DNA of 64,000 nucleotides from Myxococcota bacterium (GTDB lineage: Bacteria > Myxococcota_A > UBA796 > JAJRTE01): the NCBI GenBank assembly GCA_024278455.1, contig JAJRTE010000107.1, positions 1-64,000 on the forward strand, in the 5' to 3' direction. Shown here piece after piece: positions 38,742 to 47,640 of the stretch (its first letter is position 1; each line of letters begins with the position of its first letter). A program made the position numbers and the translations under genes. Under the pieces are notes generated by a model. It did no database searches and was not told the DNA's origin. It saw only the letters and a list, made by a program, of their open reading frames with translations.

Positions 38742-40352
38742 ATGACGTGTCGAGCCCGCACAAGATGGCTCCTGTTCGCGGTCATCCTGGCGATCACCGG
38801 GAACCTGGACGCCGGCGAGATGCGCCGGTTCGGACTGTTCGTGGGAGAGAATGACGGAGGCGCTCGAGCACACAGGCTGCTGTACGCCGCCCAGGACGCT
38901 CGCACCATGCGGGACCTGCTGGTAGAACACGGTGCCATCGACCCGAACGACGCCAGGTTGCTCGTCGACGTGACCGAACGGGGGGTCCAGGACGCCATCC
39001 GGGCCATGGGCAAGCGGATTCGGGCGCACCGTGGCGCCGGGGGGCGCGCCACGCTCTTTTTCTACTACTCCGGGCATGGCGACAGCCAGGGCCTGCGGCT
39101 CCGCGATACCATCCTCGCGCTCGGTGCATTGAAACAGGCACTCCGGGACACCACGGCCGATCTGCGCATCGTCATGCTCGACGCCTGCCAGAGCGGCCAG
39201 GCCACCCGGCCCAAGGGCGGAACCAGGGCGCCCTCGTTCCTCGTCGAGGTGGACCGTGGGGAGAACCTGGCCGGCGAGGTCATCATCACCTCGAGCGCTG
39301 CGGACGAGGCGTCCCAGGAGTCGGACAGGATAGGAGGAGGCTATTTCACGCATCACCTGGCCACCGGCTTGAGAGGCGCCGCGGACATCTCTCGAGACGG
39401 GATGGTCACCCTGGAAGAGGCTTACGCCTATGCGTACAACAGGACCCTGTACGAGACTGCCGGGTCGGCGGTGGGTCTTCAGCACGCAGGATACGCGGCC
39501 GATCTGCGGGGGCACGGTACGCTCGTGCTGACCTGGCCGGCCGACGGCCAGACCGTCCTCGTGTTTCCCCCCGGGCTGAACGGCAGCTTCATGGTTTTCG
39601 ACCGGGACCGGAAGCTGTTCGTCGCCGACCTCGAGATGAACGGGCGTGACGAGCGGCGCCTGGCCTTGCCCGCCGGCCGCTACGTGGTCCAGAAGAGGGC
39701 GCCGGACCACCTGCTCACCACCGAGGTGTACCTGACTCGAGGCGTCATGCGCCAGGTCGACGAGAAGGAGATGACAGCCACCGGGTTCGAAGACGATTTC
39801 GCCAAGGGTGTGGAATTGGCGAACATTCGGCGAGCCACCCGCGTCCCGGTCCTGGTGAGCGGCCTCGCCGGCGTGCAGAAGTTCCTGTTGCAACCGGCGG
39901 GCACGCCCCTGTTCATCGACATGCCCATGGCGGGGCTCGAGGTCGAATGGCGCGGGCTGATAGGCCCGAACTGGTCCCTCACTGCCGACGTGATGACTGG
40001 CGTCGCGGAGACGACCCTGGATTTCTCCGCCTACGACGTGCCTACCTCGTACTGGCAGTTCAACGTCGGGCTGGGGTTGAAGTATGGCAGAAGCTGGGGG
40101 CCGTTGCGACTGTCGGCGGGGCCGCACGTCGGCAACCTGTACGTGCGCCGATCGTTCCCGGGCAGCATCGAGCCGCCGCAGGACTTCATGATGGTGTCAC
40201 CCGGCGTGATTGGAGAAGCCGCGCTTCGACTGACCCCGCGATTGGTCGTGGGCGTGCAGGGACGGAGCCACCTGCTATACTACTACGTGGAAGACGACGA
40301 TTTCAGCCTTGCCTACAGCGAGGCGCTGGTTCGAGCAACGGTGCGGTTTTGA
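38742..40352 (+). CDS. Secreted caspase-like (peptidase C14) protein with C-terminal beta-barrel-like region
   Basis: 536 aa; signal peptide; FFYYSGHGD (His) and VMLDACQSGQ (Cys) dyad motifs; C-terminal amphipathic strands ending …ALVRATVRF. Confidence 0.85.
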   Translation: MTCRARTRWLLFAVILAITGNLDAGEMRRFGLFVGENDGGARAHRLLYAAQDARTMRDLLVEHGAIDPNDARLLVDVTERGVQDAIRAMGKRIRAHRGAGGRATLFFYYSGHGDSQGLRLRDTILALGALKQALRDTTADLRIVMLDACQSGQATRPKGGTRAPSFLVEVDRGENLAGEVIITSSAADEASQESDRIGGGYFTHHLATGLRGAADISRDGMVTLEEAYAYAYNRTLYETAGSAVGLQHAGYAADLRGHGTLVLTWPADGQTVLVFPPGLNGSFMVFDRDRKLFVADLEMNGRDERRLALPAGRYVVQKRAPDHLLTTEVYLTRGVMRQVDEKEMTATGFEDDFAKGVELANIRRATRVPVLVSGLAGVQKFLLQPAGTPLFIDMPMAGLEVEWRGLIGPNWSLTADVMTGVAETTLDFSAYDVPTSYWQFNVGLGLKYGRSWGPLRLSAGPHVGNLYVRRSFPGSIEPPQDFMMVSPGVIGEAALRLTPRLVVGVQGRSHLLYYYVEDDDFSLAYSEALVRATVRF

Positions 40353-40389
40353 GAATAACCTCACGCGCGCGCCCTCGAGAAGCAGGAGC

Positions 40390-41538
40390 ATGGCGCACGC
40401 CCGATTCTCCGGCGAGGACGATACCATGAGAGCTTCAACGATGACAGGCGCAAGAGCAGGAACCGGCACCACGACCGGCAGTGCCGGTGCCGGGATTCTG
40501 ACCGGCCGTGCAGTGGTGGCCTTGGCCGCTGCGACCGCACTCCTGGCCCCGTCCGGGTGTGGGGAGCCGTTCACGAACGCCCTGTTCGAGGAGGACATCC
40601 TCTACCTGGACGCCCTCCCTTCCGATGTCCTCTACGTGGACACCCCGGAGGATTCCGGAGGAAGTGTCTCGCGCCCCGCCCCCGCGGAGGCAGCAGCAGC
40701 ACTCCCCGCAGCCTGCGCGGCGGCAACCAACCCCTGCGACCCCGACATGTTGCGGCAGTTTACGGTCCAGGTCGCCAGGAGTCTGAACGAACAGATCTAC
40801 TACCTCCTGTCGCTCCTGGACAAGATTCGGACGTTCGATCCCACCCTGCGCACGGACAATAGCCGGGTCTGGGGCCCCATTCTCGTGCCAGGCAGCGACG
40901 TGTATGTCCGCCTGGAGGTCACTCGAGGCACCGCGACCTTCTCCTACGAGATGACCCTGTCCTACGACCCGAACGACCCCACCGACATCGTTCTGGCGGG
41001 CTTCTATCGCCCGGGATCGACCGCCGACGAAGGGGTCGGGCAGTTCTCATACAGCTTCACCGTGCACCGCGACTACTTCCCCGATGAGGTGTCGATGGAC
41101 GGCGAGATGGACGTCGCCTACTCCACGCTCGGCGACGAGGTCGACCTCGACGTCACCCTCGACGACATGGGAGAGCCCGGTGAAGAGCCGTTCGATGCCG
41201 CCTATGCCTTCTACGCCCCGGGCGATGGGTCGGGACTCTTCTACTTCAGCCAGGAAGCGGAGATCGTCGAGCCCGACGAAGGAGAGCCGCAGCTCCTCGA
41301 ACAGGCGTCGATCTGGAGCGGTTGGAAAGAAGACGGTTGGGGACGGGCGGACATCAGGTATTATGGAGGGAACCTCGGCGACGTGGTCGCCGGTGGGGTC
41401 GAGTGCTGGGACCCTGGACAGACACCGGTCTACGCCTACTTGGCCGGGTGCGTCTACGATCCCTCCTTGTGGGATGCCACTCTGTGTATCGAACCATCCA
41501 TCGGATGGAACGAGGAGACCGATGAAACAACTCGATAA
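40390..41538 (+). CDS. Hypothetical lipoprotein (start ATG 40390 or 40426)
   Basis: Hydrophobic segment followed by LLAPSGC lipobox; no recognisable family. Confidence 0.6.
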   Translation: MAHARFSGEDDTMRASTMTGARAGTGTTTGSAGAGILTGRAVVALAAATALLAPSGCGEPFTNALFEEDILYLDALPSDVLYVDTPEDSGGSVSRPAPAEAAAALPAACAAATNPCDPDMLRQFTVQVARSLNEQIYYLLSLLDKIRTFDPTLRTDNSRVWGPILVPGSDVYVRLEVTRGTATFSYEMTLSYDPNDPTDIVLAGFYRPGSTADEGVGQFSYSFTVHRDYFPDEVSMDGEMDVAYSTLGDEVDLDVTLDDMGEPGEEPFDAAYAFYAPGDGSGLFYFSQEAEIVEPDEGEPQLLEQASIWSGWKEDGWGRADIRYYGGNLGDVVAGGVECWDPGQTPVYAYLAGCVYDPSLWDATLCIEPSIGWNEETDETTR

Positions 41539-41682
41539 GCCCGCAGTTCCCCTGTTCCCAGCAGCGGTCGCTCGAGGTGACACACCACGTCCAGTCAGAA
41601 GTATGCACCCTCCCGGCCCCGTCGCCTGCCTGACAAATCCGCCCACCCCCAACTGACAGGTCAGCAGCAACAGGACCCAGGA

Positions 41683-43539
41683 ATGCAACAGGTTCCCATT
41701 CGCGCACCACGACATCGTGCCCGCAGACCTCGGGCCGACCGGCAACTCCCGGTAGGCTTGGCGCTCCTCGCCGTCGCACTCCTCGCCATTCGATGTGGCG
41801 GGGATGACCCCGGCGCCCAGTTGGCCTGTTCGCCCGGAGACACGCCGTGTGCCACACGGACACCGGGCCCGGACGGACAATCGACCGGGACTCCGTGTCC
41901 CACATCCCCGGCCTGTGCCTCGCCGACGCCCTCTCCTTCGCCGGCCGCCACCCCGACGCCCCCCCTCACCCCGACGCCCACCCCCACCCCGACGCCCACC
42001 CCCACCCAGTTCCCGGACATCCAACTGCTCGACGCTCCCAATCCCGACAATCCACAATCCCGCGCGTTCGACATCGCGCTCGAGACCGCACAGGCCGTCA
42101 TCCTCGAGTGTGTCCAGGACGGCGACGACCAGGAACGCCATCGCCTCTCATCCCCCCCACAGCGCGACCACCACCTCGTGCTGTACGGCCTCAAGGCCGA
42201 TACCTCGTACCACTGCGACGCGGCCATCGACGGCATGCCGGACAGGCGGTCGAACGACGTGACCTTCCACACAGATCCGCTCCCGCCGGATCTCTACTCG
42301 CCGGTCGTCTCGGTTCCCCCCTCGGACCCTGCTGCGGTGGGCTATACGCTCATCAACTATGCCCTCATGGACGACGACTCGTGGTCCTACTCCGGTGACC
42401 GGCTCGTCATTCTGGACCCGCTCGGCGATGTGCGCTGGTACTACGACGAGGGGGGCGGCGGCGATGTGGAGGTCACCTACGCCGGAAACAATCTCATACT
42501 ATTCGGCGGAATGGCCAACACATACAACAACCCGACGCTGGTAGACCTCGACAGGACCGAGGTCTTTCACGCTGCCTCGAGCCAACTCGTGGATTACGAG
42601 ATCGCCGGCACGTTTCATCACGATACCGGCATGTCACAGGCCGGGGGCACGATCTTCGCCATGACCAAGACGAAGATCGACAACATCTGGCGGGGGTTCA
42701 TCATCCGCGAGATCGATGTCGCGACCGGCGACGTCGTCTGGTGGTGGGACGCCTATGCCGATGGCGTACTGGCTGGCTGGCTCGAGCCCGGTTCCGAGCA
42801 GGACCTCGACCCCTACCACGCCAACTCGGTGCAAGATCGGTGGGAAAACGGGCGCTGCTACATCTATCTCGGCATGCGGAACCTCAACCAGATGGTCAAG
42901 ATCGACTATGAAACCAAGGACGTGCTCTGGCGCCTGGGATACAAGGGCGATTTCGTCCTCCTCGAGGCCGACGGATCGCTGGCCGAACCGGAACGTTGGT
43001 TCTTCCATCAGCATGATGCGAAGCGCGAGGGGCAGTACGTGCTCGTCTATGACAACGGCAAGACGCGCAACGAGGTCGGGGGCGAGGAATACTCGCGGGC
43101 CCTGGTGCTCGAGTTGGACGAAGAGGCGGCAACGGCGACCATCGTGCTCGAGTACACCGAGGATGGGTGGTTCGAGCCCATCTGGGGGGGGCTGGATCTG
43201 CTTGACAACGGTCATTTTCTCATCGCCATCGGCCATTGCCCGTTGTGCGTCTCCACGCCGCGCACCAGTGCGTTGATCGAAATCGACCCGGCGGGTAACG
43301 TCGTGTGGCGGTTGGACTATCAGCGAGAGAACGAGGTGTTCTATCGAGCGGACCGGGTGGACGGGTGCGCGTTGTTCCACAATGTCGCGTTCTGCCCGGC
43401 GCTCGATGACCCTTCTGGCGAGGAGGCTTCCTCGAATCATGGGGGCGATGAAGTGAGGGCGGCCCCTGGTCCGCGTGGCCCTGCAGGAGGCGTCAGTCCT
43501 TCATCACGGCCTGGATACCCCGGAAGACGAGATAGATGA
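41683..43539 (+). CDS. Arylsulfotransferase (ASST)-like lipoprotein/secreted protein with Thr-Pro linker
   Basis: 618 aa; GDVRWYYD, IREIDVATGDVVWWWDA, DPYHANSVQ, MVKIDYETKDVLWRLG, FFHQHDAKR: ASST propeller repeats and His motifs. Confidence 0.7.
   Translation: MQQVPIRAPRHRARRPRADRQLPVGLALLAVALLAIRCGGDDPGAQLACSPGDTPCATRTPGPDGQSTGTPCPTSPACASPTPSPSPAATPTPPLTPTPTPTPTPTPTQFPDIQLLDAPNPDNPQSRAFDIALETAQAVILECVQDGDDQERHRLSSPPQRDHHLVLYGLKADTSYHCDAAIDGMPDRRSNDVTFHTDPLPPDLYSPVVSVPPSDPAAVGYTLINYALMDDDSWSYSGDRLVILDPLGDVRWYYDEGGGGDVEVTYAGNNLILFGGMANTYNNPTLVDLDRTEVFHAASSQLVDYEIAGTFHHDTGMSQAGGTIFAMTKTKIDNIWRGFIIREIDVATGDVVWWWDAYADGVLAGWLEPGSEQDLDPYHANSVQDRWENGRCYIYLGMRNLNQMVKIDYETKDVLWRLGYKGDFVLLEADGSLAEPERWFFHQHDAKREGQYVLVYDNGKTRNEVGGEEYSRALVLELDEEAATATIVLEYTEDGWFEPIWGGLDLLDNGHFLIAIGHCPLCVSTPRTSALIEIDPAGNVVWRLDYQRENEVFYRADRVDGCALFHNVAFCPALDDPSGEEASSNHGGDEVRAAPGPRGPAGGVSPSSRPGYPGRRDR
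41928..42008 (+). repeat. Low-complexity Thr-Pro coding repeat
   Basis: ccccgacgcccacccccacc iterations encoding ATPTPPLTPTPTPTPTPTPTQ. Confidence 0.85.
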
Positions 43540-43678
43540 CCAGGACGGCGACGGCGACGCGGACACCGAGGTAGAGCAGGCCGAATGTGAGTCCGAGCAA
43601 CCCGAGCACGATCTTGAGGATCACCGGGAGCAGCACGATGGCGAGGACGATGATACCGACGGTCTTGAGTATTTCCAT
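43493..43678 (-). CDS. Small (61 aa) hydrophobic membrane protein, 3' end overlapping the arylsulfotransferase gene
   Basis: MEILKTVGIIVLAIVLLPVILKIVLGLLGLTFGLLYLGVRVAVAVLVIYLVFRGIQAVMKD; ATG complement at 43676-43678. Confidence 0.65.
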   Translation of the reverse strand: MEILKTVGIIVLAIVLLPVILKIVLGLLGLTFGLLYLGVRVAVAVLVIYLVFRGIQAVMKD

Positions 43679-43985
43679 GACCTGTCTCCGAATGCAACGG
43701 GCCTGCGCATGTTCTTCTTGTGTACCAGGCAGGTCGCGGGACGGCAATGGAAATCGCGTCCGGCAGTTCTGCTCGCCCGATGTGCGGCCCGTGAAGTTCC
43801 CGGCAGTCTCGCGATGGTAGCGTTCGCCTGGCCCGGCTGCGAGGGCGGTGCAGCGTATCATCCTCAGGGGGTGCCGCGCAAGGAAGCCTGTAAGGTAGGG
43901 GAGGGGGGCAGCTCGACGCGAGATCGGCCTGGCTCCGGGAGAACCGGGTGCCTGGGCATTGTGGACAGGGTACTGGGGGAGAGGT

Positions 43986-46241
43986 ATGGCGAACGAGACA
44001 GTTGTGCTTGCGGAGGACGTGGCGGGAAAGATGCTCGCCTCGGCCGGCATTCCGGTGGTGGCGGGCCAGCCGGTGGCTTCTGTGGACATGTTCCGGGATG
44101 GCGCCGCCGGGGTGACGTTTCCCGTGGTCCTCAAGGCCTGTGGCCAGGGGCTGCTTCACAAGACGGAGCTGGGCGCAGTCGAGGTCGGCATTCGTGACCG
44201 GGCGGGGCTCGAGGCGGCTGCTCGCCGAATGATCGAGCGGTTGCCGTTTCGCCCTGAACGGTTCCTGGTCCAGGCGATGGCCGGCGACGGTCTGGAGGTC
44301 ATTGTCGGTGCGCACCGGGATCCGGTGTTCGGACCGGTCATCGTCGTGGGGATGGGAGGCATTCTGGCCGAGCTGCACCAGGACACCGCGATCGGGACGG
44401 CCCCGATGGACCTGGACAAGGCGATGGACCTGCTGCGGTCTCTGCGGGGGTGGCCGCTGTTCGATGGCTACCGTGGCCAAGGGCGGCTCGATGCCGGGGC
44501 GGTCGCCGCGTGCATGGTTCGACTGGCGGGCCTGGTGGGGGACGACGCGGACATCGTGAGCGTGGACATCAACCCTTTGCGTGTCTATGCCGATGGTTGC
44601 CTGGCCCTGGATACCGCCATGGTTGTACGCGCGGGAGCGGGTGTGCGGGAGCTGCCGGAGGAGGCCGGGACCAGGGCCCGCGGCGAGCGAGACCTTTCCC
44701 CGGTGTCTTCCCGCGACGCCGGTGGAGATGTCCGGCACGGGGACTCTTCGTCGGGCGCCGTCCCTGGCAGGAGCGGCGCGCGGGGGCGAGAGCGGGAAGA
44801 GAGCAGCGGCGGTCGCTGGTCGGCCCGGCGCGGGATCGACCTGCTGCGGGGCGGCGGCGAGGCGGACCTGGGCACCCTGTTCGATCCTCGAGGGATCGCC
44901 GTGGTGGGCGTCGCCCGCACACCGGGCAAGGCGGGCCGGGTCATCTTCGAGAACCTCAAGCGGGCGGGATACTCGGGGCGACTCTACCCGGTGAACCCGG
45001 CCATCGACATGTTGCTCGGCCATCGTTGCTATCCTCGAGTGTCCGACATCGGGGACCGTGTGGACCTGGCCGTCCTCGCCGTCCCGCGGACCCAGGTGCC
45101 CCTGGCCCTGGACGACGCTGCGGCAGCAGGCGTGCGTTCGGTCATCGTGACGAGCGGCGGCTTCTCGGATGCCGGGGAGGAGGGCCGCCAGGCGGAGCAG
45201 GCCTTGCGGAACCAGGCTTCGCGGCTGGGCATTCGCGTGCTGGGACCCAACAGTATCGGGATCATCGACCCTGCTCGAGGCATCAACACCTCGATCACGA
45301 CGCTCGAGCCGCTCGATGCCAATCGCCTGGCGTTCGTCGGCCAGACTGGCTTGTTCGCTGCCGGGTTCGCGGCCATGCTCCGGGACGAGCCGCCCTATGG
45401 AGTAGGCCGGGTGGTCTGTCTTGGAAACCGGGCCGGGGTGGACGAGGCGCATGTCCTGGACGACCTGGCCGGCGATGCGCGGATCGACGCCGTGGGGCTG
45501 TATGTCGAGGGAGTCAAGGATGGCGCGCGTTTCCGGGAGTCCGCGGCGCGCCTTCTATCTAGCAAGCCGCTCGTCGTGCTCAAGGGTGGGCAGTCTCGAG
45601 TCGGGGCTGCGGCGGTGGCGTCGCACACGGGCAGCCTGGCCGGGAGCCGGGAGGTGTTTGCTGCCGTACTGCGGGAACTGGGTGCCGTGACGGCCGAAGG
45701 GTTCTCCGAGTTGTTCGATGTGATGCAGGCCCTCGCCTGCGGGGGGCGGCCTCGAGGCCGGAAACTCGGCGTGGTATCGGTCAGCGGAGCAGGCTGCGTG
45801 TTGGCTGCCGATGGCGCCGAACGGGTGGGTCTCGAGCTTCCTGGCCTGACGGAAGGGACGCTGGCCAAGGTGCGGGAGATTGTGCCGGAGTGGGCTCCTG
45901 CGCGCAACCCGTTGGACGTCTGGTCCGGGATCGAGCGGTGGGGTCCTGCGCAGGCCTATCTCCGGTGTGGGGAAGCCTTGCTTTCCCAGCCCGATATCGA
46001 TGCCCTGCTCCTGGCGTTCGTGATGATTCCGGAAGCGGATTTCGATGTGGGAGAGGTGCTTTCCCCGCTGCGGCGGCGGTTTCCGGGCAAGCCGATCTAC
46101 GCGGTGTTGTTCGGGGGCACGGCGGAATCTGCCGGGCGCTGGAAACGGAGCTGTTTTGCGGCCGGGATCCCTGTCTACACGGATATCCAGGCGGCGATGA
46201 ACGTGTTCGGGAAGTTGTGCGGCACGTCACGCGGCGCGTGA
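43986..46241 (+). CDS. Acetate/acyl-CoA ligase (ADP-forming), fused, order ATP-grasp (beta) then CoA-binding/ligase (alpha)
   Basis: 751 aa; PVVLKACGQGLLHKTELGAVEVGI (ATP-grasp_5); FDPRGIAVVGVARTPGKAGRVIFENLKRAGYSGRLYPVNP (CoA-binding); VASHTGSLAGSREVF (phospho-His loop). Confidence 0.85.
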   Translation: MANETVVLAEDVAGKMLASAGIPVVAGQPVASVDMFRDGAAGVTFPVVLKACGQGLLHKTELGAVEVGIRDRAGLEAAARRMIERLPFRPERFLVQAMAGDGLEVIVGAHRDPVFGPVIVVGMGGILAELHQDTAIGTAPMDLDKAMDLLRSLRGWPLFDGYRGQGRLDAGAVAACMVRLAGLVGDDADIVSVDINPLRVYADGCLALDTAMVVRAGAGVRELPEEAGTRARGERDLSPVSSRDAGGDVRHGDSSSGAVPGRSGARGREREESSGGRWSARRGIDLLRGGGEADLGTLFDPRGIAVVGVARTPGKAGRVIFENLKRAGYSGRLYPVNPAIDMLLGHRCYPRVSDIGDRVDLAVLAVPRTQVPLALDDAAAAGVRSVIVTSGGFSDAGEEGRQAEQALRNQASRLGIRVLGPNSIGIIDPARGINTSITTLEPLDANRLAFVGQTGLFAAGFAAMLRDEPPYGVGRVVCLGNRAGVDEAHVLDDLAGDARIDAVGLYVEGVKDGARFRESAARLLSSKPLVVLKGGQSRVGAAAVASHTGSLAGSREVFAAVLRELGAVTAEGFSELFDVMQALACGGRPRGRKLGVVSVSGAGCVLAADGAERVGLELPGLTEGTLAKVREIVPEWAPARNPLDVWSGIERWGPAQAYLRCGEALLSQPDIDALLLAFVMIPEADFDVGEVLSPLRRRFPGKPIYAVLFGGTAESAGRWKRSCFAAGIPVYTDIQAAMNVFGKLCGTSRGA

Positions 46242-46265
46242 GGTCGGGGGAGGGTGCGACGAGGA

Positions 46266-46289
46266 ACGGGGAGGATCTTTCGTCCCCGT
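46266..46289. terminator. Possible bidirectional terminator hairpin between convergent genes
   Basis: ACGGGG…CCCCGT around a 12-nt loop, in the gap between 46241 (+) and 46309 (-). Confidence 0.3.
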
Positions 46290-46308
46290 CGACGGAGATC
46301 GGCGAGGC

Positions 46309-47445
46309 CTACTCGAGGACGTGGATGTGGCGTTTCGCGCACATGTCCTTGAGGACCTGCGGCCACACGGTGACGCTGCATTCGCCGAGGTGGGCCCTGC
46401 GGAGGAGATACATGTAGGTGCGGGACTGGCCGATGCCGCCCCCCACGCTCAGCGGCAGGTCTCCGCTGATAATCCCCTGGTGATAGGGATAGTTGAGGAA
46501 ATCGAGCTGTCCGGTGATCTCGAGCTGTTGCCGGAGCGTGTCGGCGTTGACGCGGATACCCATCGAGGAGAGTTCGTGCCGGCGCCGGGTCACCGGGTTC
46601 CAGACGAGGATGTCCCCGTTGAGTCCGTGCATCGGGCGTCCATCCTTGGAGACGGTCGGGGTGACCCAATCGTCGTAGTCGGCAGCGCGCATCTCGTGGG
46701 GATAGCCATCGGCGAGGGTCCATCCGATGCCGTAGATGAAGATGGCCGGGTACTTCTTGAGCACTTCGGTCTCACGCTGCTTCCGCGGAAGGTCGGGGAA
46801 CATCTCGAGAATCTCCTCCGCGTGCAGGAACGTGAGTTCTTCCGGGAAATCCGGGAACTTCGGGTCCGCCAGCTTCGGGAAGAGTTCCTTGGCGTACTGG
46901 CCGGCACCATGGAGGACCTTCCAGATTCGTTTCACCACGCCGGTGAGGAACTCGAGGTTGCGGTCCTCGGCGGTGATGACCCGTTCCCAGTCCCACTGGT
47001 CCACGTAGGCGCTGTGGTCGTGGTCCAGGAAGTAGTCCTTCCGGACCGCACGCATGTCGGTGTAGAGGCCTTCACCTGGCTTCATGCCGAACTGCTTGAG
47101 CGCGAATCGTTTCCACTTGGTGGCAGCCTGGACCACCTGCGCATCGATCGGGTTCTTGTCGTAGTCGTTGCTGATGTGAAACTCGATGGGCGTCCTCGAC
47201 CCGTCCCGATCGAGGTAGTCGTTGACGCCGCTTTTCACATCGACGATGAGCGGGCACTCGACGCGGATCAGGTTGAGTTCCTTGGACAGGTTCTCCTCGA
47301 TGTAACCTTTGACCGCCGTGATGGCTTCCTGGACTTCTCGAGGCGAGATCAGCGGGTCGTAGTCGTTGGGGAGTATCTTCTCGACTTCTTCGTACGTGCC
47401 GATGCCCGGACCAGCGAGATCTGCCTTCTTGTCGCCGTTCGACAT
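46309..47445 (-). CDS. asnA: Aspartate-ammonia ligase (asparagine synthetase A)
   Basis: 378 aa from ATG 47445; LIRVECPLIV…GVNDYLDR…YTDMRAVRKDY…HSAYVDQWDWE…GDLPLSVGGGIGQSRTYMYLLRRAHLGE. Confidence 0.9.
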   Translation of the reverse strand: MSNGDKKADLAGPGIGTYEEVEKILPNDYDPLISPREVQEAITAVKGYIEENLSKELNLIRVECPLIVDVKSGVNDYLDRDGSRTPIEFHISNDYDKNPIDAQVVQAATKWKRFALKQFGMKPGEGLYTDMRAVRKDYFLDHDHSAYVDQWDWERVITAEDRNLEFLTGVVKRIWKVLHGAGQYAKELFPKLADPKFPDFPEELTFLHAEEILEMFPDLPRKQRETEVLKKYPAIFIYGIGWTLADGYPHEMRAADYDDWVTPTVSKDGRPMHGLNGDILVWNPVTRRRHELSSMGIRVNADTLRQQLEITGQLDFLNYPYHQGIISGDLPLSVGGGIGQSRTYMYLLRRAHLGECSVTVWPQVLKDMCAKRHIHVLE

Positions 47446-47640
47446 GCGTGTTTCCTCCGAATGTGCGTTGTGACGTGATTGACGTGATGCCTGATCTGTT
47501 TGAAGCAAAGTCAGGAAGGCTGGGGGCATTCCCGGGCGTGAACCCTGGATGTCGCCTGCCCTCCTTGAATCGGCCCACAAGTCTAACGTGAGGGCGGCGC
47601 TCGATCAAGCAATCTCGTACAACGGGACCTGGTACGGCGT

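Noticed and set aside
43437-45452. 671-aa minus-strand ORF
   Set aside because: Antisense to the acyl-CoA synthetase; only the short 43493-43678 ORF in another frame looks like a real protein.
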